From Asanoa sp. WMMD1127 (GTDB lineage: Bacteria; Actinomycetota; Actinomycetes; Mycobacteriales; Micromonosporaceae): a DNA stretch of 64,000 nt. Below, in pieces: positions 54,928 through 63,368 of the stretch (its first letter is position 1; each line of letters opens with the position of its first letter). Both the position numbers and the translations under genes were made by a program. Below the pieces are notes generated by a model, which made no database searches, was not told where the DNA came from, and worked only from the letters and a program-made list of their open reading frames with translations. The DNA is taken from assembly GCF_029626225.1 (NCBI RefSeq), contig NZ_JARUBP010000001.1, forward strand, positions 1,240,001 to 1,304,000. Direction: 5' to 3'.

Positions 54928-56385
54928 ATGCGGCGCAGAAGCCTGCTAGCCGGAGCACTCGGCGGCGCGTTCCTGATCAGCACGAGCGGCGCGCTCTCCG
55001 CCTGCGCCACCGTCGACACCGTCGGCAAGGTCGACTTCACCCGCCCGCTGCTGATCCCGCTCCTCGCGGAGTCCCGCATCGACGACGCCGGCCGGCGGGT
55101 CTTCAACCTGCACGCCCAGCGCGGCCGGCGCGACTTCGGCGTCGAGGGGCCCACCCGGACGCTCGGCTTCAACGGCGACTACCTCGGCCCGACGCTGCGC
55201 GCCCGGCGCGGCGAGCACGTCATGGTCAACGTGGTCAACGACCTCACCGAGAAGACCAGCGTGCACTGGCACGGCATGCACCTGCCGGCCCGCATGGACG
55301 GCGGCCCGCACCAACCGGTGCGCCCGGGGGCCACCTGGTCGCCTGATTGGACGGTGGACCAGCCGGCGGCCACCCTCTGGTACCACCCGCACCCCCACGG
55401 CCACACGCGCGAGCACGTCAACCAGGGCCTGGCCGGCCTGTTCATCCTCGACGACGACGATCCCGCGCAGCGCGTGCTGCCCCACGAGTACGGCGTCGAC
55501 GACATACCGGTGATCGTCCAGGACAAGTCGCTGCACAAGGACGAGATCCGCGACCACGACAGCGGAGACCTGCTGCTGGTCAACGGGACCTACGCGCCGT
55601 GCCTCGACGTCCGGACCGACCGGGTCCGCCTGCGCTTACTGAACGCGTCGGTCTCCCGCACGTACGCCTTCGGTCTCGCCGACCAGCGCCAGATCCAACT
55701 GGTCGCCACCGACGGCGGCCTGCTGCCCGCACCGGCGACCGTCACGACGATCCGCCTGTCGCCCGGCGAACGCGCCGAGGTCGTCGTCCCGATGCGCGCC
55801 ACCGAGCGGACGGTGCTGCGCAGCTTCCCGCCCGCCGGCGGCCGGGGCATCGACGGCGGGAAGGACCAGTTCGACGTGCTGGAGCTGCGGGCGGCGGGGC
55901 GGCTGCGCAGCGCCGGCGCGGTGCCGGCCACACTCGGCGCGATGACCAGGCTCGACCCCGCGAACGCCACCGTCACACGCGAGTTCCGGCTCAGCGGCAC
56001 CAATATCAATGGCGACAAGATGGACCTCGACCGGATCGACCTCGTGGCCGAGAAAGGCGCCACCGAGATTTGGACCGTGCGCAACACCGACGGCCAGCGA
56101 CACAACTTCCACGTGCACGACGTGCAGTTCCAGGTGTTGTCGGTCGACGGCGGCCGGCCACCCGCGGATCTCGAGGGCTGGAAGGACACCGTCTTCCTGC
56201 CGCCGAAAAGCGAGATCACATTGATCCTGCGGTTCGCCGACTACGCCGACCCGACCATGCCGTACATGTATCACTGTCACCTCCTGATGCACGAAGACAA
56301 GGGGATGATGGGACAGTTCGTGGTGGTCGAACCGGGGCAGTCGGCAGGGCCGATCGGAGGGGTGGGCGGCCACGAGCACCGGTAG
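54928..56385 (+). CDS. Multicopper oxidase (CueO/bilirubin-oxidase-like), Tat and lipobox signal
   Basis: A 485-residue three-domain cupredoxin protein. The copper-binding motifs are HWHGMHLP and WYHPHPHGHT in domain 1, HNFHVHDVQF, and the type 1/type 3 motif YHCHLLMHEDKGMMG with Cys, two His and Met in domain 3. These enzymes oxidise Cu(I), phenols or bilirubin with O2. The N-terminus has a twin-arginine-like RRRSLL and a lipobox LSAC (Cys26), so export by Tat followed by lipidation is possible. An adjacent HAD/GH65 pair is probably unrelated. Confidence 0.94.
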   Translation: MRRRSLLAGALGGAFLISTSGALSACATVDTVGKVDFTRPLLIPLLAESRIDDAGRRVFNLHAQRGRRDFGVEGPTRTLGFNGDYLGPTLRARRGEHVMVNVVNDLTEKTSVHWHGMHLPARMDGGPHQPVRPGATWSPDWTVDQPAATLWYHPHPHGHTREHVNQGLAGLFILDDDDPAQRVLPHEYGVDDIPVIVQDKSLHKDEIRDHDSGDLLLVNGTYAPCLDVRTDRVRLRLLNASVSRTYAFGLADQRQIQLVATDGGLLPAPATVTTIRLSPGERAEVVVPMRATERTVLRSFPPAGGRGIDGGKDQFDVLELRAAGRLRSAGAVPATLGAMTRLDPANATVTREFRLSGTNINGDKMDLDRIDLVAEKGATEIWTVRNTDGQRHNFHVHDVQFQVLSVDGGRPPADLEGWKDTVFLPPKSEITLILRFADYADPTMPYMYHCHLLMHEDKGMMGQFVVVEPGQSAGPIGGVGGHEHR

Positions 56386-56408
56386 GTGGGTTCGACTAGA
56401 TTTGACCC

Positions 56409-57161
56409 GTGCTGGGGCTACCCGATCACGTGACCGCCTGCCTTTTCGACATGGACGGCGTACTCACGCAGACCGCGACCGTTCACAACGCGGCGTGGAC
56501 CGAGACTTTCGATGATTTTCTTCGCCGGCGCAGCGACCGGACCGGCGAGCCGTTCACGGCATTCGACCCCCGTTCCGACTATCCCAAATTCGTCGACGGC
56601 CGCACCCGGGCCGACGGCGTGCGGACGTTTCTCGCGTCCCGCGGCATAACCCTTCCCGAGGGCGAGCCGGACGACCCGCCGGAGGCGGACACCGTCAACG
56701 GCGTCGGCAACCGCAAGAACGAGGTGCTGCTGCGCCGGATCCGGGAAGACGGCGTCGCGGTCTACGACGGCTCGGTCGCGTACCTGCGCGCCGCCCGCCA
56801 AGCCGGCCTCAAGACGGCGGTCGTCTCGGCCAGCGCCAACACCCCGGACATCCTGAAGATCACTGGGCTCGGTGAGCTGCTCCAGGCCCGGGTCGACGGC
56901 AACGTCGCGCGGGCCGAGAAGCTGCCCGGCAAGCCCAAGCCGGACACCTTCCTGCGCGGCGCCGAGCTGCTGGGCGTCGACCCCGCCGACGCGGCCGTCT
57001 TCGAGGACGCACTCGCCGGGGTGGAGGCGGGCCGGGCGGGCAACTTCGGCATCGTCATCGGCGTTGACCGGGTGGGTGGCAGCCACGGCGCCGACCTGAA
57101 GACACACGGCGCCGACGTCGTCGTGCGCGACCTTTCTGAGCTGCTGGAGGGCACGGCATGA
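56409..57161 (+). CDS. Beta-phosphoglucomutase-family HAD hydrolase
   Basis: A 250-residue HAD-fold enzyme with nucleophile and acid/base Asp14 and Asp16 (LFDMDGVLT), VVSASANTPDIL (motif II Ser), KPKPDTFL (motif III Lys) and VFEDALAGVEAG (motif IV acids). It starts with GTG. Its stop overlaps the ATG of the GH65 gene. In this arrangement it converts beta-glucose 1-phosphate made by the phosphorylase to glucose 6-phosphate. Confidence 0.93.
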   Translation: MLGLPDHVTACLFDMDGVLTQTATVHNAAWTETFDDFLRRRSDRTGEPFTAFDPRSDYPKFVDGRTRADGVRTFLASRGITLPEGEPDDPPEADTVNGVGNRKNEVLLRRIREDGVAVYDGSVAYLRAARQAGLKTAVVSASANTPDILKITGLGELLQARVDGNVARAEKLPGKPKPDTFLRGAELLGVDPADAAVFEDALAGVEAGRAGNFGIVIGVDRVGGSHGADLKTHGADVVVRDLSELLEGTA

Positions 57162-59539
57162 TCCGCGAGCGGGCCTATCCGGTCGAGGCCTGGCACGTCC
57201 GGGAGACGAGGCTCGACCTCGACGTGCTGGCGCAGGCCGAGTCGGTCTTCGCGCTCGGCAACGGGCACATCGGGATGCGCGGCAACCTCGACGAGGGCGA
57301 GCCGCACGGCCTTCCCGGCACCTATCTCAACTCGTTCTACGAGCTGCGCCCGCTGCCCTACGCCGAGGCCGGCTACGGCTTCCCCGAGTCGGGCCAGACC
57401 GTGGTCAACGTGACCAACGGCAAGCTGATCCGGCTGCTGGTCGACGACGAGCCGTTCGACGTGCGCTACGGCGAGCTCGACGCGCACTCCCGCGTGCTCG
57501 ACCTGCGAGCCGGCACGCTCGACCGGACGGTGCACTGGCGTTCGCCGGCGGGCCGGGCGGTCAAGGTGCGCAGCACCCGGCTCGTCTCGTTCACCCAGCG
57601 CTCGATCGCCGCGATCCGCTACGAGGTCGAGGCCGTCGACGAGCCGCTGCGGCTGATCGTGCAGTCGGAGCTCGTGGCCAACGAGGAGCTGCCCGGGCAG
57701 AGCCGGGACCCGCGGGTCGCCGCCGTGCTCGAACGTCCACTGCAGATCGAGGAGCGGGTCACCGACAAGACCCGCGGCCTGCTGATCCACCGCACCAAGC
57801 GGAGCGGCCTGCGGGTCGGCGCCGCGATGCAGCACGAGGTCGACGGTCCGGCCAAGACCAACATCAACACCGAGTCGCACGACGACTGGGCCCGCACCAC
57901 GATCGCCTGCGTGCTCAAGCCGGGCGAGAAGCTGGTCGTGGTCAAGCTGCTGGCCTACGGCTGGTCCAGCCGGCGCTCGCTGCCCGCGATCCGCGACCAG
58001 GTCAGCGCCGCGCTGGCGGCCGCCGAGTTCTCCGGCTGGGACGGCCTGGTCCGCGAGCAGAAGGAATACCTCGACACGTTCTGGGACGCGGCCGACGTCA
58101 AGGTCGAGGGCGACTCCGAGGTGCAGCAGGCGGTCCGGTTCGGGCTGTTCCACGTGCTGCAGGCCGGCGCCCGGGCCGAGCTGCGGCCGATCGCGGCCAA
58201 GGGGCTGACCGGGCCCGGCTACGACGGCCACGTCTTCTGGGACACCGAGATGTTCGCGCTCCCCGTGCTGACGTACACCCAGCCGGTGGCGGTGGCGCAC
58301 GCCCTGCGCTGGCGGCACGCGACCCTGGACATGGCCCGCGATCGGGCCAAGCAGCTGGGCCTGCGCGGCGCCGCGTTCCCGTGGCGGACGATCCGCGGCC
58401 AGGAGTGTTCGGGCTACTGGCCGGCGGGCACGGCCGGTTTCCACGTCAACGCCGGTATCGCCGACGCGGTGCGCCGCTACGTGCAGGCCACCGGCGACGC
58501 CGACTTCGAGCGCGAGATCGGCCTGGAGCTGCTGGTCGAGACCGCCCGGCTGTGGCACTCGCTCGGCCACCACGACCGGCACGGCAAGTTCCACATCGAC
58601 GGCGTGACCGGTCCCGACGAATACACCGCGGTCAAGAACGACAACATCTACACCAACCTGATGGCGCGGCGGAACATGATCGAGGCCGCCGAGTGCGTCA
58701 ACCGGCACAGCGAGCGGGCGTGGCGGCTGGGCGTCGACGACGAGGAGACCGCCGCCTGGCGGGACGCGGCCGCCAACATGCACATCCCGTACGACGAAGA
58801 GCTCGGTGTGCACCCGCAGGTCGAGGGCTTCACCCGCTACCAGGAGTGGGACTTCGACAACACGCCGCCGGAGAACTACCCGCTGCTGCTCAACTACCCG
58901 TACTTCGACCTCTACCGGCGCCAGGTGGTCAAGCAGTCCGACCTCGTGCTGGCGATGCACTGGTGCGGCGACGCGTTCTCCGACGAGCAGAAACTGCGCA
59001 ACTTCGACTACTACGAGCGGCGTACGGTCCGCGACTCGTCGTTGTCGGCGTGCACGCAGGCCGTGGTCGCGGCCGAGGTGGGCTACCTCGAGCTGGCCCA
59101 CGACTACCTCGGCGAGGCCGCGCTGATGGACCTGCACGACATCCACAACAACACCCGGGAGGGGCTGCACATCGCCGCCCTCGCCGGCGCCTGGCTCGGC
59201 CTGGTCGCCGGGTTCGGCGGCATGCGCGACCACGAGGAGCAGCTCACGTTCATGCCGCGCCTGCCGGCCCGGATCAGCCGGTTGGAGTTCGCTCTCATGT
59301 GGAAGGGCAAGCGGCTGCGGGTCGACGTGCGGCAGCACGAGGCGATCTATTCGCTGCGGGACGGCGAGCCCGACGATGCCAGCATCGACCTCAGCCACCA
59401 TGGCGAGCCGATCACGGTGACCTGCGAGAAGGAGGTGCGGGTCAAGATCCCGCAGCTCGATCCGCACCGCCGGCAGCCGCGCCAGCCCGCGGGTCGGGCC
59501 CCGGCCCGCAGGCCGGTGCCCGACACCAGGCGGCGCTAG
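57158..59539 (+). CDS. Glycoside hydrolase family 65 disaccharide phosphorylase
   Basis: A 793-residue GH65 enzyme: N-terminal super-sandwich (SVFALGNGHIGMRGNLDEGE), (alpha/alpha)6 barrel and C-terminal sheet. The general acid is Glu488 in GVTGPDEYTA, and the HVFWDTEMFALPVL motif binds substrate. Family members phosphorolyse maltose, trehalose, kojibiose or nigerose to beta-glucose 1-phosphate plus glucose; sequence inspection cannot separate these. Coupling to a beta-phosphoglucomutase and the TreS/Mak genes 8 kb away favours maltose or trehalose. It shares a 4-base CTAG with the convergent gene's stop. Confidence 0.93.
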   Translation: MIRERAYPVEAWHVRETRLDLDVLAQAESVFALGNGHIGMRGNLDEGEPHGLPGTYLNSFYELRPLPYAEAGYGFPESGQTVVNVTNGKLIRLLVDDEPFDVRYGELDAHSRVLDLRAGTLDRTVHWRSPAGRAVKVRSTRLVSFTQRSIAAIRYEVEAVDEPLRLIVQSELVANEELPGQSRDPRVAAVLERPLQIEERVTDKTRGLLIHRTKRSGLRVGAAMQHEVDGPAKTNINTESHDDWARTTIACVLKPGEKLVVVKLLAYGWSSRRSLPAIRDQVSAALAAAEFSGWDGLVREQKEYLDTFWDAADVKVEGDSEVQQAVRFGLFHVLQAGARAELRPIAAKGLTGPGYDGHVFWDTEMFALPVLTYTQPVAVAHALRWRHATLDMARDRAKQLGLRGAAFPWRTIRGQECSGYWPAGTAGFHVNAGIADAVRRYVQATGDADFEREIGLELLVETARLWHSLGHHDRHGKFHIDGVTGPDEYTAVKNDNIYTNLMARRNMIEAAECVNRHSERAWRLGVDDEETAAWRDAAANMHIPYDEELGVHPQVEGFTRYQEWDFDNTPPENYPLLLNYPYFDLYRRQVVKQSDLVLAMHWCGDAFSDEQKLRNFDYYERRTVRDSSLSACTQAVVAAEVGYLELAHDYLGEAALMDLHDIHNNTREGLHIAALAGAWLGLVAGFGGMRDHEEQLTFMPRLPARISRLEFALMWKGKRLRVDVRQHEAIYSLRDGEPDDASIDLSHHGEPITVTCEKEVRVKIPQLDPHRRQPRQPAGRAPARRPVPDTRRR

Positions 59540-60582
59540 AGAAGCGACAAGTGGACGTGGTTGGTGTGGTCGCTGGACGGGTCGCCATGGGCGCCGCTGT
59601 AGGACTTCCAGGTGCCCGTCGACGGTAGCCACACCTGCCGGTACCAGATGACGTAGAGGATCCCCAGCTTGTCGGCGTTCTTCACCAGGAACGCCGCCAG
59701 GTTGTTGCCGTAGAACCGGGCGTCGCCCTGGGCGTCCCCGCTGCCGAAGTCGTTGGTCTTGAACACCGAGAAGTCGCAGGCGCGCCCCTTCGGATGCTCG
59801 AAGGGGCCGCCGTCCCGGTGACACGAGACGAACCGCTTGAAGCCCAGCCGCTGGGTCTCCTTGAGCGCGAACAGCGTGCGCGGCGTGATGCACCCGTTGG
59901 TCGTCGGGTCGTCCACACTGCACGACTGCGCCGGGAACGAGCCGTCCGAGGCACGCGGCGACTGCCGGGCGACGGGCTGGTTCACGTACGCGTTGCCGTT
60001 CACCGTCCGACCGCCGGCGAGCTTGAACGCCTTCTCCACATCGGACTTCTGCTTGGCCATCACGGCCAGCTGGGCCGACTCGCGCTTGGTCTCCAGGTCG
60101 AGCTGGGCCTTGGCCGCCGCGGCCTGGCGCTGGTTGTCGGCGAGCTCGGCCAACCGCTCGTTGTCGTACGCCGACAGCATCTCGAGGGTCTCGGCCTTGT
60201 CCAGGAACTCGTTCTCGTCCCGGCTGTTGAGCAACATGAGCGCCGGACCGATCCGGCCGTTCATGTAGTTGTGCCGGGCGATCTCGGCGGCCTGCGGCGC
60301 CAGCGCGGCCCGGCGCACTTCGAGCCGGGCCATCTCCTTGTTGAGCGCGTCCTGCTTCTTGCGGGAGTCGGTGACCGCGTTCTTCGCCTCGACAAAGGCG
60401 CGACTGGTGCGCTCGATGGCCTCGTCGATCAGTTCGTTCTTTCCGCCTTCGCGGGGCGGTGAGGGGGTGGGGTTGGGTGCGGCGACCGCTGCCGGGGCGA
60501 GGCCGATGCCCACCAGCAGCGTTACGGTGCCGACCAGGGCGGCGCGCCGGGCGAGAGCGCGCGTGCGTCCTTTGCGCGTCAT
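59536..60582 (-). CDS. Secreted coiled-coil protein with C-terminal peptidase M15-like (ARB-07466-type) domain
   Basis: A 348-residue exported protein: Sec signal peptide with AVAA cleavage region (about 1-35), a long coiled coil (about 50-190, AQLDLETKRESAQLAVMAKQ) and a C-terminal domain containing VSCHRDGGPFEHPKGRACDF and DHTNHVHLSLL, His/Asp patterns of D-Ala-D-Ala-peptidase-like folds. The architecture is that of a cell-wall remodelling factor. It lies under a c-di-AMP riboswitch, a ligand tied to wall metabolism. Catalytic activity is uncertain because some relatives lack zinc ligands. Confidence 0.85.
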   Translation of the reverse strand: MTRKGRTRALARRAALVGTVTLLVGIGLAPAAVAAPNPTPSPPREGGKNELIDEAIERTSRAFVEAKNAVTDSRKKQDALNKEMARLEVRRAALAPQAAEIARHNYMNGRIGPALMLLNSRDENEFLDKAETLEMLSAYDNERLAELADNQRQAAAAKAQLDLETKRESAQLAVMAKQKSDVEKAFKLAGGRTVNGNAYVNQPVARQSPRASDGSFPAQSCSVDDPTTNGCITPRTLFALKETQRLGFKRFVSCHRDGGPFEHPKGRACDFSVFKTNDFGSGDAQGDARFYGNNLAAFLVKNADKLGILYVIWYRQVWLPSTGTWKSYSGAHGDPSSDHTNHVHLSLL

Positions 60583-60594
60583 TCACGTTCCTTC

Positions 60595-60709
60595 GGTAGG
60601 GCCGCCTACCGGGTTAGCTGACGGGTTCGGGGCGGAACAACCCCTACCGCTGTCGCGGACTCACCCCAGGAACACGGGTCCCCGGCTCGCCTCTCGGCGA
60701 TTAGGCGGC
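60595..60709 (-). ncRNA. c-di-AMP (ydaO-yuaA) riboswitch
   Basis: On the minus strand the conserved blocks of the ydaO class are present in order: CCTAATCGCC, AGCCGGGGACCC (60676-60687), GGGGTGAGTCC, a TTCCGCCC-type block and CCGTCAGCTAACCCGGT (60608-60624). P1 forms from GCCGCC and GGCGGC (60704-60709 with 60601-60606). The 3' strand of P1 is also part of a competing hairpin, GGTAGG-CGGC-CCTACC (60595-60610), directly before the GAAGGA ribosome binding site, a plausible expression platform. The ligand is c-di-AMP by family knowledge. The upstream 385 bases to 61094 hold promoter and leader sequence with no recognised RNA. Confidence 0.93.
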
Positions 60710-61094
60710 AACTGCGCCGGGGTCACCGGGGGGATGATCCGGCGGAAGCCGGAGCCAGCTTAACCGATCCCGACCTATTCTTCGCAAGGATCGGATGCCT
60801 CTTCCTTTGCCCTGGAATGCGTTACGTACCAACGACTTTCGGTGACGTAAGGAGCGCTTAAGAAAGGGCACGGGAAAACGTGAAAGAAGGCGTACGCAAC
60901 CGCCGGTGTCAGCCGAACGTGTGGTCAATCGGGTGTTCATTTCGAGTTGGCCGGTTCCGCTGGACAAGGAGGCTCGCGGGGCCGCTAATGGAGTCACCCC
61001 GACCGGGTTACCGGCCGGCACACCACCCCACCCCAACGGCGCCGCCGGCGACTCCTGCCGACGGCGGCAGATAACCGCACTCATCGGAGGCGCC

Positions 61095-62330
61095 GTGGAC
61101 GACATCGCCGTCCTCACGGAGCAAGCGGCGGAGACCTATGTCGCCGCCGCGGGATTTCGGGTCGGCCCGATCGGCCGGGTCGGCGTCGAGCTGGAATATC
61201 CCGTGCGCGACCCGCGCGCGCCGCTGGCGCGCCCGTCGATCGCCCGGTTGACCGCGGCCACCGCCGGCCTGGGCTCCTTGCCCGGCGGCGGCCAGATCAC
61301 CATCGAGCCAGGCGGCCAGCTGGAGATCTCGTCAGCGGTCGGCGCGTCCCTGTCCGACTGCGTGTCGGCCGCCCGCACCGACCTCGCCATCGTGCGGTCG
61401 GCGCTGTCCGCCGAGGGCCTGGTGCTGGACGGCACCGGTCTCGACGCGCACCGCCGGCCCGAGCTGGTCACGACGCACCCGCGCTACGTCGCGCTCGCCG
61501 AATACCACGCCCGGTCGGGCGGCAAAGGGCTGGCGGTCATGTGCAACTCCGCCAGCGTGCAGGTCTGCCTGGACGCCGGCGACGACTCCGACGGCTGGGC
61601 CGGCTACCGGATGCGCTGGTGGCTGGCCGACGCGATCGGCCCGGTCCTGCTGGCGGCGTTCGCCAACTCGCCCCACGCCGTACGCGGCACCCGCTGGGTC
61701 TCCTACCGCCAGGCGCTGCGCTTCGGCACGGACGCGAGCCGCACCCGCGCGCCGCGAGCGGGCGGCGAGCCCCGGTCCGACTGGGCCCGCTACGCGCTGC
61801 GCGCCAACGTCGCCATGGTCGCGGGGCCGGAACCCTGGCTGGTGCCGACCGGCCTGACGATGCGGTCCTGGCTGCGGGGGCATGGTCCGCGCCCCGCCAC
61901 CCTGGAGGATCTGGAGCGCCACCTGGGCACCCTTGTGCCACCGGTACGCCCGCGCGGCTACCTCGAGTTCCGCATGATCGACCAGCAGCCCGGCGACGGC
62001 TGGGTGGTGCCGCTGGCGGTGGTGACGGCGTTGCTCGACGACCCGCTCGCCGCCGACGCGGCGGCCGCGGCCACCGAGCACCTGCGCTCACCGCTGCGCC
62101 GGCACCGCGACTGGGTGGCCGCGGCCCGCACGGGCCTGCGCGACCCCGCCCTGGCGTCGGCCGCGCTGAGCTGCTTCACGGCGGCGGCCGCCGCCCTGGA
62201 CCGCCGCGGCGCGGGCCCGCGCATCCAGCAGGCGGTGGAGACGTTCATCGAACGCTACGTGGCGCGCGGCGCCTGCCCCGCCGACGACCCGGTCCCGCCG
62301 GCCACCTTCACGGAGCCCGCCCTCGGCTGA
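61095..62330 (+). CDS. egtA: Glutamate-cysteine ligase, EgtA-like
   Basis: A 411-residue GCS2-family ATP-dependent ligase that joins glutamate and cysteine. It shows the conserved VGVELEYPVRDP (Glu for metal binding), GGQITIEPGGQLEISS, the MCNSASVQVCLD strand, and ANSPHAVRGTRW. In actinobacteria, which use mycothiol, EgtA supplies gamma-glutamylcysteine for ergothioneine synthesis. The egtBCDE partners are not in this window, so the assignment to ergothioneine is inference. The GTG at 61095 follows GGAGG; an upstream extension of 63 codons is open but has no supporting signal. Confidence 0.85.
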   Translation: MDDIAVLTEQAAETYVAAAGFRVGPIGRVGVELEYPVRDPRAPLARPSIARLTAATAGLGSLPGGGQITIEPGGQLEISSAVGASLSDCVSAARTDLAIVRSALSAEGLVLDGTGLDAHRRPELVTTHPRYVALAEYHARSGGKGLAVMCNSASVQVCLDAGDDSDGWAGYRMRWWLADAIGPVLLAAFANSPHAVRGTRWVSYRQALRFGTDASRTRAPRAGGEPRSDWARYALRANVAMVAGPEPWLVPTGLTMRSWLRGHGPRPATLEDLERHLGTLVPPVRPRGYLEFRMIDQQPGDGWVVPLAVVTALLDDPLAADAAAAATEHLRSPLRRHRDWVAAARTGLRDPALASAALSCFTAAAAALDRRGAGPRIQQAVETFIERYVARGACPADDPVPPATFTEPALG

Positions 62331-62395
62331 CAACCCACCCTGCGCCAGCCCAGCCCTCGCTGGACCGTCGCGCCCCGCCCCACCCCGGGCTGCCG

Positions 62396-62448
62396 GCGTT
62401 AGCAACGGGCCGTTCCTATGCGGAAAGCGTTAGCAACGGGCCGTTCCT
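62396..62448. repeat. Dispersed paired-hairpin intergenic repeat, copy 3
   Basis: GCGTTAGC + AACGGGCCGTT + CCTATGCGGAAA + GCGTTAGC + AACGGGCCGTT + CCTT. The two halves are a perfect direct repeat of about 20 bases separated by ATGCGGAAA, each with an AACGG/CCGTT stem. It lies between the convergent egtA and lipid kinase genes, like the other two copies. Confidence 0.75.
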
Positions 62449-62460
62449 TCGCGTGAGGCG

Positions 62461-63357
62461 TCAGGGGCGGTCCTCGGGGAGGCAGAGGGTGACGGCGGCC
62501 GGGACCGCGCGGGCCTTCAGCTTCTTGGCCGCGCTGCGGGCGCCGCCGTCGATCTCGTAGGTCAGCGGCTCCGCCAGCTTCACCCGAATCTTCTGGCCCG
62601 CCGTGATCTTGATGAAGGGCGATCCTTCGGAGCGTCCCGTGGCCATCCGGCCGAGGGTGCGGGCCCATTCCAGGGCGCCCTCGGCCGTGGCGACGCCGAC
62701 CTCCAGCAGGCCGTCGTGCGGGCTGGCGTCGTCGAACGCGCGGATGCCGCCGGTGATCGTGCCGACGTTGCCGAAGAGGACGCAGCTGGCCTCGCCGCTG
62801 TACCACTCGTTGCCGTCGACCGTCACGGTCATCGGGACGGCGCCGTCGCGGACGTGGCGTACGCCGGTCCAGGCGTAGGCCACCCGGCCCAGCCGGTCCT
62901 TCAGGCCACGGTCGGCGTCGCGGATCAGCTCCCCGTCGAACCCCGCGCCGGCCATCACCGCGAAGTGCTCACCATTGATCTTGCCCAGGTCGAGCGACCG
63001 CCGCCGGCCGTGCAGGCCGATCTCGAGCGCGGCCGCCAGGTCCTCCGGGATGCCCAGATTGCCGGCCAGCAGGTTGGCGGTGCCGGCCGGCAGGATGGCC
63101 AGCGGCACGTCGGCCGCGCCCGCCTGGGCCAGCGCGTCGACCGTGCGCTGCACCATGCCGTCGCCGCCCCACACGAAGATCAGTTCGGCGCCGTCCTTGA
63201 GCGCGGCCCGCACCCGCTTGGGCGCCTTGCGGCTCTTGGGCACCTCGTGCCAGATCGGGTCGGCGATGCCCGCGTCCGCCAGCCGGTGGCGCAGCTCCGG
63301 CAGCCCGCCACCGAAACTCTTCTTGCGGTGCGCGACCACCGCGACCTTGCCTGCCAT
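62461..63357 (-). CDS. Diacylglycerol kinase-family lipid kinase (DagK/YegS-like)
   Basis: A 298-residue lipid kinase. The nucleotide-binding GGDGMVQ is at residues 64-70, LPAGTANLLAGNLGIP (the GT-N motif) follows, and the C-terminal beta-sandwich contains YEIDGG, which holds the conserved Asp-Gly. It phosphorylates diacylglycerol or a related lipid at the membrane. The ATG at 63357 begins MAGKVAVVAH; the frame upstream is open but crosses the end of the neighbouring glycosyltransferase gene. No clear ribosome binding site is seen. Confidence 0.92.
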   Translation of the reverse strand: MAGKVAVVAHRKKSFGGGLPELRHRLADAGIADPIWHEVPKSRKAPKRVRAALKDGAELIFVWGGDGMVQRTVDALAQAGAADVPLAILPAGTANLLAGNLGIPEDLAAALEIGLHGRRRSLDLGKINGEHFAVMAGAGFDGELIRDADRGLKDRLGRVAYAWTGVRHVRDGAVPMTVTVDGNEWYSGEASCVLFGNVGTITGGIRAFDDASPHDGLLEVGVATAEGALEWARTLGRMATGRSEGSPFIKITAGQKIRVKLAEPLTYEIDGGARSAAKKLKARAVPAAVTLCLPEDRP

Positions 63358-63368
63358 GGCCGGTTCAT

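Noticed and set aside
56762-60586. 1274-residue frame on the minus strand
   Set aside because: It is a shadow of the GH65 gene and of the coiled-coil gene in the wrong frame; no domain is recognisable.
60906-61094. N-terminal extension of the EgtA-like ligase, or a second riboswitch in its leader
   Set aside because: The extension has no ribosome binding site or family similarity, while the GTG at 61095 has GGAGG. The leader can form GC hairpins, but I could not match it to SAM-IV, SAH or other riboswitch consensus blocks.
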